Positions 7,024-15,669 of a DNA stretch of 64,000 nt are shown here, one piece after another. Position numbers and translations under genes: made by a program. The notes below the pieces were generated by a model. That model saw only the letters and a list, made by a program, of their open reading frames with translations. It was not told where the DNA came from and searched no databases. Each line of letters starts with the position of its first letter. Position 1 is the first letter of the stretch. The DNA lies in contig JAFGDE010000026.1 in assembly GCA_016932255.1 (NCBI GenBank), forward strand, positions 1 to 64,000, in the 5' to 3' direction. This DNA is from Candidatus Saganbacteria bacterium (GTDB taxonomy: Bacteria > Margulisbacteria > WOR-1 > O2-12-FULL-45-9).

Positions 7024-10000
7024 ATGCCGCAACAAATGATGATACCAAGAATGACGATTGGTCAAAGGATCGACAGATTAGCTACCAGGGTGCTGACACC
7101 GATAGCTGCCAGGATGGCCCGCAGCCGCAGGCTGGGCAATCTAGCTCTCAGTCTGTCACATGGTACCGGAATGGCTGCGCTGGGGATCGGCTACCATTCC
7201 TGGGAGACCGGCACTGCCCTGCAGAACGCCGCTGTCAGGATGGGCTTTGAGAATTTCACCGAACTGATGCAGTCATATGATAATGTATCAGCATCCTATT
7301 ATACCGGTCCGGCAGCCCAACCAGCCGGCTATCTTGAAAAAGGCTGGGTCATTGCCAACCATAAGCTCGTTGCTTTCCATGCGGCCTTTATTTCCTCGGT
7401 ACTTTCACTGCCGGAAAGCGTTTCCGGCAAGCTCGATACGCTTAAGTTCATGTTCCTGAGCTCTGAAACCGTCATTTCGCTGGCCATGCTTTACACGGCC
7501 TGGCACACAGGTATAGCCATCCATGAGATCGGTCACTATGTCACCGCGGCCAAGCTGTCCGCTCTGAACAAAGCATCCCAGGACTCAGCCAATGCCATGA
7601 AAGAAAGAGGTTTTCTTTCCAAGGTTGGTTGGTATGCCAAGATGTTCGCCAAGGTTCCCTGGGGCCGCTTTGAAGGTGTCAAGAAAGAAGGCGGTAATTT
7701 TACGCCTGACGCTCCGTTCAACCTGGCCGTGGCTGCTTCCGGTCCTCGCTGGTCCGGCTGGCTGGCTGCCGTTACCCTGCCGATCGCTGCCGTTGCCCTG
7801 GCTTCCGGTCTTGTCTTCGGGAGTGAAACCGCTATCATGGTCGGCCGCTTTTTCCTGGCCCCTGGTATTATTGGTTTGCTTGACCGCATCTTTGCTGATC
7901 CGGGCAAACTAAACGCTTACAGGAAGCAGGAAGCCGAGGCAGCTGAAAGGGCGAGGGCTGTTTCTGAGCAGGTGGATGAATCCGGCCTGCTTAACCGTTT
8001 GCTGCAGGTCCGGCAGATGATGAAGAGCGAAAGGATGAGAACGGTCACCCTGGCTGATGGTTCAACGGTCTCTTCGCCCTGGCAGTATCGCAATAGCGCC
8101 ATGGGCGGCCGCCATACTGAAAAGGAATACCCGGAAAGCAATATCAGCATGCAGGAAGGCATGTTCATACCGTTGTCCGCCAAGACCTATGAAGAAGCCC
8201 AGGAAATGACAGTGCGCCTGCAGACCCGCCTGAAACAGATCATTGAAGGCGCTCCCGGCGCCCGCGTTATGGGCATCGGCCTGGAGGGCGGCCTGGCCCC
8301 TTACATTGAAAAAGGTGAGGGCGACATGGTGCCGGAACAAAGGCTGTGGCGTATGATGAAACAGGCGATCCTCGATTGCGGTTTTAAACCCGGCGTTGAC
8401 GTGGCCATCGCGCTTGACCCGGCCGCGTCCGAACTTGAGAACATGTACCGTGAAGAATATGAACAGCCGAACTCGGTCGGCATGTACCTCTTCTGGCGGG
8501 ATAAAGGCAAGGTCATCATGTCGCGTGATGAGGTGCTGGCGCTTTACCGGACCGCTATTGAGCGGGACGGCGTGCCGATAGTCTCTATTGAGGACGGTTT
8601 TGGTGAACTTGATCACCAGGGCTGGAATTTGCTGATGCAAGAGCTGGGCGACCGCATCCTGATCGTTGGTGATGACCTGGTCACCACCAATGATGCGATC
8701 ATTGAAGGGTGCGCCAGAAAGAACCTGACCAATGCCAGTCTGATCAAAGCCAACCAGATCGGTACCCTGACAGAAACGGTGCTGGCCATGCTTACGTCAT
8801 GGGCTTACGGTGCGGAACTGATCGTTTCTCACCGCTCAAAATCGCCTAACGACCCGTTCGAGGCGGAGATCTCCACCGCTATGAACGCTCTGGGCCTTAA
8901 GGCCGGCGGCGGCGCCAATACTGAAAGATTGCAGAAATACGGCCGTGTCGTCGAGATACTGACCCTGGCTGAAGCCAGCCAGAGAGAAATGACCCTGGCT
9001 GAGAGGGCCGAGGTTGAAGCCAACTTAAAAGAACTTGTCAGGAGCATAACCGGCCGGGATGATTTTGAGATCCTGCCCGAAGCTACGGAAGCCGGTCTGT
9101 CCGCCCTGATGATGAGACTGCTGGCGGTCGAGGCTGTGCGCGGACGCGAGGAGCCAACTAATGCCGGTATTCCAACAGGTGCCGTGACCATCCTGCTGGA
9201 CCGCACCGGCACCATTCGGTTCAGCGGCGGCGTGCCGCTGGGTACTTCAGCCGGTCTGACCGAAGCGATCCACTATGTTGACAGCATCATTCAGCCGGGT
9301 TCGGTCGTTGACAGGCACAGCGACCTGTTCAAGGACGCTGGAGACGGTACTTTCCGTTTTGCCAAGGAGGTTCGCAATGCCACGATCAGGGATTTGAACG
9401 ATCCGGAACTGACCGCTTTATGGGAAAGGGCGCAGCGCTATTCAGGTAAAGGCTGTCTGGCCGCTGTTGAGCATATCGAGCAGGTTTTGGGCCAAGCCTT
9501 TACCGGCCGCCGCCTGAGTGAGATCGGCAGTCTGTTGGATGTTGACCGCACCCTGCTGCGGCTGGAGCGGGAACGCGCTGTGGCTGGCGGCCATCTGGAT
9601 AACAACGCGCCTTATGATGAGCAGGTCCAGGTGATGCAGCGCAAAGGCAATCTGGGCATGAACGCCGTATTATCGATGTCCCTGGCGCTGGGCCGGGCGG
9701 TAGCGGCCCGCGATGGTAAAGAGCTCTGGCAGCTGATCCGTGACCAGGCCAAGATCACCATGGCCAATTTTATTGCAGCCCACTCGCAGGCAGAGGGACA
9801 TAACGATGTGGCGGCTCTTATGTCAATGGATATCAATGATCTCAGGCAGGTCTTTGCCCAAGTGGCAAATGAGCTTATTACCAAGGGTGAAGTTATACAC
9901 GCGCTGCTGCGCGAACAACTGCCGGTCTATGATATCCCTGAAGAAGTCCGCCTGCGCGGTATTTTTACTGATAAAACCGTGCTGAGCCAGATCAACGAAG

Positions 10001-10575
10001 ATCACCGTTATCAGATGGAGCAACTTAACGAGGTCTTCAAGATCGAAGGGTCAGTGGTCTACGACGTTGAGATACGTGATGAAATGGAGAACGGCGGAAT
10101 TGCCTATCCCTACATCCGCCTCAGGGAAACATCCCGCAGAGGTCTGGGTGAGGGCTGGCACTCAAGGACGGAGGGGCAGGGTTTTGTCCGCGCTTACGAC
10201 CATAAAGGACAGACCATAGTTGACAACAATATTTGGATCGACAGCGTCAACGCCAAGAAACGCGGGCCCCAGTTCGAAGGTGCCCATTTTGTAGCCGTAC
10301 CTCAGCGTTTAAGCGAACGGCAAGGTACGATCACTTTGGTCATCGGCCGCTTTGATGAATCTCTAAGCCCGGAGCGCAGACTGGAGATGTTCGATTACAA
10401 ATATCAAAGCATGCTGCGCTTTGCCATGGACCGGGGCCATGACAAGACCCCGGAACTGGAACAGCTGATCAGGGAGGCTTTTATTAGAGTGCCGCTTCAT
10501 GACTTATACGAAATGGCTGGCCGCAGGATATATGATGAATATATTGCCCCTACACTGCCGGAACAGGATGCCTAA
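7024..10575 (+). CDS. M50-like membrane protease fused to a circularly permuted enolase
   Basis: 1183 aa. Residues about 40-300 are a multi-TM site-2-protease-like domain: HEIGH zinc motif (167-171), ASGPRWSGW (238-246) and a later LLDRIFADPG. Residues about 350-660 match the enolase C-terminal barrel with active-site residues kept: His364, Glu378, Glu421, Asp465, Glu523, Asp550/551, Lys575, HRS 603-605, Lys626. Residues about 718-905 match the enolase N-terminal domain (VPLGTSAG loop with Ser742, YSGKGCLAAVEHI, LGMNAVLSMSLA), which normally precedes the barrel, so the order is swapped. The last 280 residues are unknown. It would convert 2-phosphoglycerate to PEP at the membrane if active. 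GGAAGGGGG precedes the ATG. Driven by promoter D and an attenuator. Confidence 0.82.
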   Translation: MPQQMMIPRMTIGQRIDRLATRVLTPIAARMARSRRLGNLALSLSHGTGMAALGIGYHSWETGTALQNAAVRMGFENFTELMQSYDNVSASYYTGPAAQPAGYLEKGWVIANHKLVAFHAAFISSVLSLPESVSGKLDTLKFMFLSSETVISLAMLYTAWHTGIAIHEIGHYVTAAKLSALNKASQDSANAMKERGFLSKVGWYAKMFAKVPWGRFEGVKKEGGNFTPDAPFNLAVAASGPRWSGWLAAVTLPIAAVALASGLVFGSETAIMVGRFFLAPGIIGLLDRIFADPGKLNAYRKQEAEAAERARAVSEQVDESGLLNRLLQVRQMMKSERMRTVTLADGSTVSSPWQYRNSAMGGRHTEKEYPESNISMQEGMFIPLSAKTYEEAQEMTVRLQTRLKQIIEGAPGARVMGIGLEGGLAPYIEKGEGDMVPEQRLWRMMKQAILDCGFKPGVDVAIALDPAASELENMYREEYEQPNSVGMYLFWRDKGKVIMSRDEVLALYRTAIERDGVPIVSIEDGFGELDHQGWNLLMQELGDRILIVGDDLVTTNDAIIEGCARKNLTNASLIKANQIGTLTETVLAMLTSWAYGAELIVSHRSKSPNDPFEAEISTAMNALGLKAGGGANTERLQKYGRVVEILTLAEASQREMTLAERAEVEANLKELVRSITGRDDFEILPEATEAGLSALMMRLLAVEAVRGREEPTNAGIPTGAVTILLDRTGTIRFSGGVPLGTSAGLTEAIHYVDSIIQPGSVVDRHSDLFKDAGDGTFRFAKEVRNATIRDLNDPELTALWERAQRYSGKGCLAAVEHIEQVLGQAFTGRRLSEIGSLLDVDRTLLRLERERAVAGGHLDNNAPYDEQVQVMQRKGNLGMNAVLSMSLALGRAVAARDGKELWQLIRDQAKITMANFIAAHSQAEGHNDVAALMSMDINDLRQVFAQVANELITKGEVIHALLREQLPVYDIPEEVRLRGIFTDKTVLSQINEDHRYQMEQLNEVFKIEGSVVYDVEIRDEMENGGIAYPYIRLRETSRRGLGEGWHSRTEGQGFVRAYDHKGQTIVDNNIWIDSVNAKKRGPQFEGAHFVAVPQRLSERQGTITLVIGRFDESLSPERRLEMFDYKYQSMLRFAMDRGHDKTPELEQLIREAFIRVPLHDLYEMAGRRIYDEYIAPTLPEQDA

Positions 10576-10596
10576 AGCGCCTGAAATAATTTAGGG

Positions 10597-10626
10597 AAGG
10601 CACCCTTAACGGGTGCCTTTCTTTTT
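10597..10626 (+). terminator. Intrinsic terminator after the enolase-fusion gene
   Basis: AAGGCACCC, loop TTAAC, GGGTGCCTT, then TCTTTTT. A perfect 9-bp stem. It lies only 12 bases before the next start codon, so read-through would be needed to express the HD gene from promoter D. Confidence 0.9.
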
Positions 10627-10637
10627 AAGGTGGATAC

Positions 10638-11468
10638 ATGACTAATCTGTTAGTACGGACAAATTTACAGGCTAGGCCGGTGGCTCGGCTTGCTCAGGCC
10701 GGCAACAGCGGCCTAGGACAGCTTAAAGGTTCGACAATCAAACTGTTCCAGCTGCTGATCGAGCGGGCGCCGTTCATGTCCCGCTCTCATTTGGCGGACC
10801 ACAGCGGCCGCATGCTCAATAATCTCAGTGCCCTGGAATGCGTGGCTGGCGATCAACGTGTCCTTTTACCGGCTGTTATCCTGCATGATATTGGTGTGTT
10901 CTTTTCCCAGGAACACTGCCACGGTCCGATCAGCGCCCAGATCATCAGGCCGCACCTGGCTGACCTGAGGCTGACCAAAGCCGAACAGGACAGGGTCTGT
11001 TCAGCAGTTCGGGCCCACGACGACACAACTCACGTTGATCACTCACTTGAGGCCAGCGCCTTGCGCGCGCTCGATGACCTGGACGCTTTCGGCGCTATCG
11101 GCGTTTACCGCTTCCTGGAAATTTATCAGCGCCGCGGTTTTGGGCCCTATGAGATATTTGCCATGGCTGCAGACAGCCTAAAACAGCGTTTAAACCGTTT
11201 GCCCGAGCATTATTTTAATGAAGAACAGCGCTCGCTCATAGACGAGGCCTGGGGCTTTGCCCATGGTTTTATGCGCCGGATGCAGGATACAGGGCACGGG
11301 CCGACAGGACAGGGCGCGCTCTTGTTCAGGACCATGTCAGCAGCTGACTGGAGCCTGTTCAAACTGGCAGGGGGGATATCCGACAGGAGGATAGACTCTT
11401 TTCCTCTGCTCAAGGGATTTTTCCAGCGATTAAGCACGGAAATACTTGAACAGCCCGCCCGAGGATGA
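10638..11468 (+). CDS. HD-domain phosphohydrolase
   Basis: 276 aa, soluble. The HD metal-binding set is visible: His55 (ADHSGRMLNN), His83-Asp84 in VILHDIG, His95/His127 (CHGPISA, VRAHDD) and Asp147-Asp149 (RALDDLDAF). This family hydrolyses phosphate esters of nucleotides or other small molecules using two metals; the substrate here is unknown. The first ~30 residues are polar and likely disordered. The ATG has an AAGGTGG site 6-12 bases upstream. It lies after the terminator of the enolase-fusion gene; no promoter of either class is evident in the 62-base gap, so it may depend on read-through. It sits between two gluconeogenic-type genes. Confidence 0.82.
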   Translation: MTNLLVRTNLQARPVARLAQAGNSGLGQLKGSTIKLFQLLIERAPFMSRSHLADHSGRMLNNLSALECVAGDQRVLLPAVILHDIGVFFSQEHCHGPISAQIIRPHLADLRLTKAEQDRVCSAVRAHDDTTHVDHSLEASALRALDDLDAFGAIGVYRFLEIYQRRGFGPYEIFAMAADSLKQRLNRLPEHYFNEEQRSLIDEAWGFAHGFMRRMQDTGHGPTGQGALLFRTMSAADWSLFKLAGGISDRRIDSFPLLKGFFQRLSTEILEQPARG

Positions 11469-11481
11469 TTTTGTTTTTCGG

Positions 11482-11509
11482 TGAAATTTTTCTGACACAT
11501 GACCGATAA
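11482..11509 (+). promoter_or_regulatory. Sigma-28-like promoter, copy E
   Basis: TGAAATTT-N12-ACCGATAA, 30 bases before the start of the Com-like gene and upstream of the FBPase gene. Confidence 0.78.
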
Positions 11510-11538
11510 ATATTTGGTTGAAAAAAGGAGCAAGGCAT

Positions 11539-11742
11539 ATGAAAGATTTTAGATGTAAATTTTGTCACCGACTCCTGGCAAAAGTGAGTGACGGCAGCAA
11601 GGTCGAGATCAAGTGCCCCAAGTGCAAGACCATGAACCTCTACCAGGATGAGACCGTCATCGTCTATGAGATCCCTGAGAATAATGTGACCAAGAAGATC
11701 ATGGAAAGGGGCTTTGTTAAGTACGATCTTTTACAGAACTGA
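11539..11742 (+). CDS. Com-like zinc-ribbon protein, 67 aa
   Basis: A tiny protein with two Cys pairs, FRCKFCHRLL near the N-terminus and IKCPKCKTMN 22 residues on, the pattern of the phage Mu Com family (a zinc-binding translational activator). The C-terminal 35 residues (VIVYEIPENN to KYDLLQN) lie outside the ribbon. An upstream in-frame TTG (11518) is passed over because the AAGGAG site sits between it and the ATG at 11539. It is the first gene after promoter E, 88 bases before the FBPase gene. A role in RNA binding or translational control of the neighbouring genes is only a guess from the family. Confidence 0.75.
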   Translation: MKDFRCKFCHRLLAKVSDGSKVEIKCPKCKTMNLYQDETVIVYEIPENNVTKKIMERGFVKYDLLQN

Positions 11743-11756
11743 AGACCTTTTGGCTT

Positions 11757-11812
11757 AAGAGGCTCAGAAGCGTAATGGTGAAGAAGCCGCATTTTTAATG
11801 CGGCTTTTCTTT
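11757..11812 (+). promoter_or_regulatory. Second copy of the leader motif with terminator hairpin
   Basis: AAGAGGCTCAGAA, then GGTGAAGAAGCCG, then a perfect hairpin (AAGCCGCAT, 5-base loop, ATGCGGCTT; 11784-11806) and TTCTTTT. It lies directly before the FBPase ribosome binding site. It can end transcripts of the Com-like gene, but the boxes shared with 6937-6967 suggest a regulated terminator. Confidence 0.55.
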
Positions 11813-11830
11813 TGAAGGAGAAGATAGAAA

Positions 11831-13366
11831 ATGAGAACGAATGGCATCAGACCGGGAACAGAAAGAGCTGCTATGACCTTGAAGCCGGAATACAAGAAAA
11901 GGTTCATAGATCTTCATCGCAGGCTCAGGACAGCGCCGTTAACTTTGCCGATGGGGTTAGGCCGGCCGCTGGCTTTGGTCTCGACCGATACCCATGCGGA
12001 AGTAGAACGCTGTCTGACCGGCCTGGAGCGTTTGCCGATCTTTGATCGTCATATCGACCTGGGCGATAAGCTTGACCGCGGTCCGGAGCCGCTGGCCGCA
12101 ACACATATGCTTGAAGTGACCAATCCGCCTGCTCACCGTTTGATCGGCAATCATGACGCCATGTGGATAGGCGCCGGCCTCGGCATCCCCAGACTGGCCA
12201 TTGAACTGGTCCGCTGGCTGATGCGCTATAATGAGCAGAATTTCCTGGTCAATGAAATGGGCATCAACCTGAACCCTTTAGAGCGTTATGCCGAGACCAG
12301 GTTCCAGGACGCTCGCGGACATTACAAGGCAAAGCTTTCCACCAAGATGGAAGCGGCGGCCACATATCTCAAGATCATCGCTGAAGCGCCTTACCGTTTT
12401 CCTGAACACCGCCGAACCGAGCTCAACGAATCTGAGCGCAGGGTCAGGGACGCTCTTTTTCATCACAGCGCGGCCATGGCTTTCAGGGGCGGGGAGCGCG
12501 AGCGTTTCGAACGTCTGACCGGCGAGGACAGACTGGAGACCGAGGATGAGCTTTATTTTTATCGCCTGATGGGCGGCCTGCGCGAGTTCACTGAAGAGGA
12601 ACAAACCGTGGTCGATCACTTTACCCGGGCCTTTCAAGAGAGCCACGCTTATTTTCAGCTGATCGAGTGCATGGTCGGCCGCGGAGATATCTATACTACT
12701 CTGCGCATGTCAGAAGGCGCGCCTTATGATATGCTGCTTACCCACGCCGGTATCCCGATCACGGAGAGCGGTGATCTGGCGGTCTATAATGGATTTAAAG
12801 GTCAAGAAGCTTTCACTGCCTTGGAGAACGATATCCGGATGGCAATCACTGCCTGGCGCTGGTTCATCGAGACCGGTGACCGGGCCCTGCTGGAAGCTGA
12901 TGCCGATATAATCGATCGGCTGGGCGATCTGCCCTGGGGCGCGGAATCGCCGCTTTACATGAGGCAGATGCAGACCGCGGCCCGGGCCGTGCTCAACGAA
13001 GCCTCAGGCCTGTATGAGGAGCCGGAAGGCCCCTTCTTCACCAAGTGGACATCATCGACCGATCCGCATTTTGTGCATCATGTTTGCCGCGAGATAAGTT
13101 CATCTTTCGGCCTTGACTCAAGACGGCTGGTGATCGTCCATGGCCATAAACCGGAGAAGAAGCAGGGTGCATTCGTGGTCGGGGCCGGCGGCCACGACCT
13201 GAACATCGATGCCGGCACCGCTAAATCATACGGCGGTCACGGGGCTTTCCTGCTGGTCGGGACAAATGGTCTTTATAAGTTCAGCTTGGACAATCATAAC
13301 TTCAGCCCGGTCAATCTCAATATCGAATTTTTCGGTCAGGGAGCCCAGGCCAGAGCGCTGGTATAG
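11831..13366 (+). CDS. fbp: Fructose-1,6-bisphosphatase, class III
   Basis: 511 aa. A calcineurin-like metallophosphatase with the class III FBPase layout: DTH (53-55), GDKLDRG (78-84), GNHD (106-109), LLTHAGIP and IVHGHKPEKK. The middle helical insert (NEMGINLNPLERYAE) and the closing LNIDAGTAKSY segment are typical of the Firmicutes-type enzyme. It is shorter than the usual 640-670 aa. It removes the 1-phosphate of fructose-1,6-bisphosphate, the committed step of gluconeogenesis. GAAGGAG precedes the ATG. Expression likely comes from promoter E and is conditioned by the leader terminator just upstream. Confidence 0.87.
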   Translation: MRTNGIRPGTERAAMTLKPEYKKRFIDLHRRLRTAPLTLPMGLGRPLALVSTDTHAEVERCLTGLERLPIFDRHIDLGDKLDRGPEPLAATHMLEVTNPPAHRLIGNHDAMWIGAGLGIPRLAIELVRWLMRYNEQNFLVNEMGINLNPLERYAETRFQDARGHYKAKLSTKMEAAATYLKIIAEAPYRFPEHRRTELNESERRVRDALFHHSAAMAFRGGERERFERLTGEDRLETEDELYFYRLMGGLREFTEEEQTVVDHFTRAFQESHAYFQLIECMVGRGDIYTTLRMSEGAPYDMLLTHAGIPITESGDLAVYNGFKGQEAFTALENDIRMAITAWRWFIETGDRALLEADADIIDRLGDLPWGAESPLYMRQMQTAARAVLNEASGLYEEPEGPFFTKWTSSTDPHFVHHVCREISSSFGLDSRRLVIVHGHKPEKKQGAFVVGAGGHDLNIDAGTAKSYGGHGAFLLVGTNGLYKFSLDNHNFSPVNLNIEFFGQGAQARALV

Positions 13367-13377
13367 GCGGTGCTGTG

Positions 13378-13467
13378 GTGAGCAAGGCTATTGCCAAACG
13401 CGGCGTTCGGGAAGACTTTACTTTACCGCCGGAACTTGAGGGTTTGCGCCAGGTCGAAGAGGATTAA
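13378..13467 (+). CDS. Possible micropeptide, 29 aa
   Basis: A GTG frame 11 bases after the FBPase stop encodes a charged peptide (MSKAIAKRG to LRQVEED). Its TAA overlaps the stop of the convergent lpd gene by sharing TTA/TAA. Codon use looks like neighbouring genes, but there is no clear ribosome binding site and no family. It could be a remnant of a longer gene. Confidence 0.25.
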   Translation: MSKAIAKRGVREDFTLPPELEGLRQVEED

Positions 13468-14792
13468 TTTAACGCGTGGATGGACCGCTTCAGCGCATTG
13501 AGCGCCGCTTCCTGCAGGCCTTCGGGATAGCTGGGATGCGCTTGAAATGTTCTCCCAAGATCATCAACTGTCAGGCCGTTCTTTAACGCCACAGTAGCCG
13601 AACCTATCAGGTTGGTTGCTTCATCCCCGAGTATATGAACGCCCAACAGCTTGCCTTTAGGGTCAGCCACGACCTTGATAAAACCCTCGATCTCGCCCAT
13701 GGCCTGGGCAATACCCAGGGCTGTGTAAGTGAACCTGCCGGTCCTGACCTCGCCATACTTTTCTTTGGCCGCTTTTTCCGTCAGGCCGACAGAGCCGATC
13801 TCCGGATGGGTATAAATGCCAAAGGGGATAAAGTCATAAGTAAAGGTACTGTTGCCGCCGAGGGCGTTCTCAGCCGCGATCCCGCCCTGCTCATAGGCCA
13901 CATGGGCCAGCATCGTGCTGCTGCACAGATCGCCGACCGCGTAAACGTTTTGCAGACTGGTTGCCTGCTTCGCATTGACCCAGACGCTGCGCTTGTCCAT
14001 TTTAAGGCCTAGGGCTTCCAGTCCGGCGGTGTTGGGCGTTCTACCGATGCTGATGAGGGACTTGCCGCAGGACTTGGCCTGATCGAACTTTGTCTTGGTC
14101 AGGATAGTGACCTTGCGGCGTTTGAGCAGCCGCTTGACCTTGTCAATGACCTCCTCATCGATCCCGGGCAGGATCTCCGGCAGGGCTTCATAGATCGTGA
14201 CCTCGGTCCCCAGGGCTGAATAGATCTGGGCAAAATGGATGCCGATCACCCCGCCGCCGACCACGTCAAGCTTTTCCGGCACCCGGTCATATTCCAAGAT
14301 ATCATCGCTGGACATGAACTTATCACCGTCAAATTCCAGGCCGGGCAGTTTAGCCGGGGAGGAACCAGTTGCTAAGATGAGCTTCCTGCTTTCAATTTTC
14401 AGCCTTCTATTATCTGCCGCCTGAACTTCTACTTCCATCGGGTTAAGTGCTGTTGCGGTTCCCTGGATGACCTCAACCCCGTTCTTCTGGAGCAGGAACT
14501 CAACGCCTTTGACGATTTTATCTGTGATCCGGTTCTTGCGCTCGATCACTGCCTTAAGATCGATCCTGGGTTCAGGGCAGGTAATGCCGTAATTTCCGGC
14601 TTTGCCGATCTTTTCGAATAGGTTGGTGCAGGCGATGATGGCTTTGGTCGGGATGCAGCCGCGGTTGAGGCAGGTGCCGCCGACCTTGTCCTTTTCGATC
14701 AGACAGACTTTAGCTCCAAGTTGAGCGGCCCGGATAGCTGCGAAATACCCGCCGGGTCCCCCTCCGATAACTAAAATGTCATAATTATCCAT
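13464..14792 (-). CDS. lpdA: Dihydrolipoyl dehydrogenase (E3)
   Basis: 442 aa flavoenzyme that reoxidises dihydrolipoamide of 2-oxoacid dehydrogenases or the glycine cleavage system with NAD+. Visible are the FAD motif VIGGGPGGYFAAIRAA, the redox pair GGTCLNRGCIPTK, the NAD motif VVGGGVIGIHFA, the second FAD motif VYAVGDLC and the C-terminal AHPSYPEGLQEAA holding the catalytic His-Glu pair (His in HPS). It is about 20 residues shorter than usual, with a gap near residue 255 (KFDQAKSCGKSLISIGRTPN). No lipoyl-enzyme genes are adjacent, so its partner complex is unknown. Confidence 0.9.
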   Translation of the reverse strand: MDNYDILVIGGGPGGYFAAIRAAQLGAKVCLIEKDKVGGTCLNRGCIPTKAIIACTNLFEKIGKAGNYGITCPEPRIDLKAVIERKNRITDKIVKGVEFLLQKNGVEVIQGTATALNPMEVEVQAADNRRLKIESRKLILATGSSPAKLPGLEFDGDKFMSSDDILEYDRVPEKLDVVGGGVIGIHFAQIYSALGTEVTIYEALPEILPGIDEEVIDKVKRLLKRRKVTILTKTKFDQAKSCGKSLISIGRTPNTAGLEALGLKMDKRSVWVNAKQATSLQNVYAVGDLCSSTMLAHVAYEQGGIAAENALGGNSTFTYDFIPFGIYTHPEIGSVGLTEKAAKEKYGEVRTGRFTYTALGIAQAMGEIEGFIKVVADPKGKLLGVHILGDEATNLIGSATVALKNGLTVDDLGRTFQAHPSYPEGLQEAALNALKRSIHALN

Positions 14793-14838
14793 AGAAATAA
14801 TTGTTGTTAGTCGTTAGCTGTTGGCTGTTAGTCACAGA

Positions 14839-15201
14839 TTATCCCCAGATGATCATGCGCAGAGCGATGACCAGGAAGAAAACGCCGAAGATACGCCTCA
14901 GGAACAGATCAGGGATAAGATGAGCGTAATAAGCGCCGAGCAGGCCGCCGAAAAAGAAGCCCAGGCAGAGCAGGGCGGCCCAGCAGATGTTGACATTGCC
15001 ATGCTTCCAGTAGTGCCAGGCAGCCAGCAGGCCGATCGGCGGCACCATCATGGCCAGGGTAGTGCCCTGGGACAGGTGCTGGTTCATGCCGAAGATGTAG
15101 ATCAGCGCGGGAATGACGATCGTGCCGCCGCCAATGCCCAGCAATCCGCTCATGATGCCGGCGAACAGGCCAACGACCAGCAAGCCAAGCAGCTGCATCA
15201 C
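14839..15201 (-). CDS. TauE/SafE-type membrane protein, single module
   Basis: 120 aa with about four hydrophobic helices. GLFAGIMSGLLGIGGGTIVIP is the signature of the TauE/SafE (DUF81) anion exporter family. Usual members have two such modules (about 250 aa); this one has only one, so it would have to dimerise to form a transporter, as known for other half-size members. The ATG overlaps the stop of the upstream yqeY gene by four bases (ATGA), indicating translational coupling. Substrate unknown; sulfite or sulfonates are common in the family. Confidence 0.8.
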   Translation of the reverse strand: MMQLLGLLVVGLFAGIMSGLLGIGGGTIVIPALIYIFGMNQHLSQGTTLAMMVPPIGLLAAWHYWKHGNVNICWAALLCLGFFFGGLLGAYYAHLIPDLFLRRIFGVFFLVIALRMIIWG

Positions 15202-15647
15202 TTGAGGACCTCGCGCACCAGCTGGCTGACGATCTTGCCGTCAATGCCGGGCTGGCTGTCCAGCACAGCTTTCATGACCTTGCCCATGTCCTTCATGGAT
15301 GCGGCGCCGGTTTGCTCGATCGCCGCCTGGACCAGTTTCTTGATCTCGTCGATCGAGAGCTCTTTGGGCAGGAATTCCTGGACAATGACCAGCTCTTTTT
15401 CCGAGCGGGCCGCATCATCAGTGCGGCCGACCTTCTTGAACTCTTCGATCGATTCCTTGACCTCTTTGCTGTACTTGGTCAGGATCTTGACCACTTCAGC
15501 TTCAGGCAGGTCGCCCCGGGCGTTGACATAAAGGACCTTGCTCTTCATCATGCGCAGGACGGAAAGACGGAGCTCGTTCTTGGACTTGAGCGCAGCTTTC
15601 AGCTCCTCATTGAGCTTGTTGAACAGGGCGCTTTTTGCTTCGGCCAT
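15198..15647 (-). CDS. yqeY: GatB/YqeY domain protein
   Basis: 149 aa, all helical, full length for the family. The typical pattern LRMMKSKVLYVNAR, then FLPKELS and MGKVMKAVLDSQPGIDGKIVSQLVREVL matches YqeY and the tRNA-binding tail of the amidotransferase subunit GatB. The family is thought to bind tRNA or help its amidation, but the exact role of free YqeY is unclear. GGAGGC lies 10 bases before the ATG. It is followed by the half TauE gene with a four-base overlap and preceded by the isocitrate dehydrogenase gene on the same strand. Confidence 0.9.
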   Translation of the reverse strand: MAEAKSALFNKLNEELKAALKSKNELRLSVLRMMKSKVLYVNARGDLPEAEVVKILTKYSKEVKESIEEFKKVGRTDDAARSEKELVIVQEFLPKELSIDEIKKLVQAAIEQTGAASMKDMGKVMKAVLDSQPGIDGKIVSQLVREVLK

Positions 15648-15669
15648 TTTTTGAGCCTCCTTACGGCGG

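Noticed and set aside
14821..15531. 236-codon open frame on the plus strand
   Set aside because: It is antisense to the TauE and YqeY genes, has low-complexity composition and no ribosome binding site.
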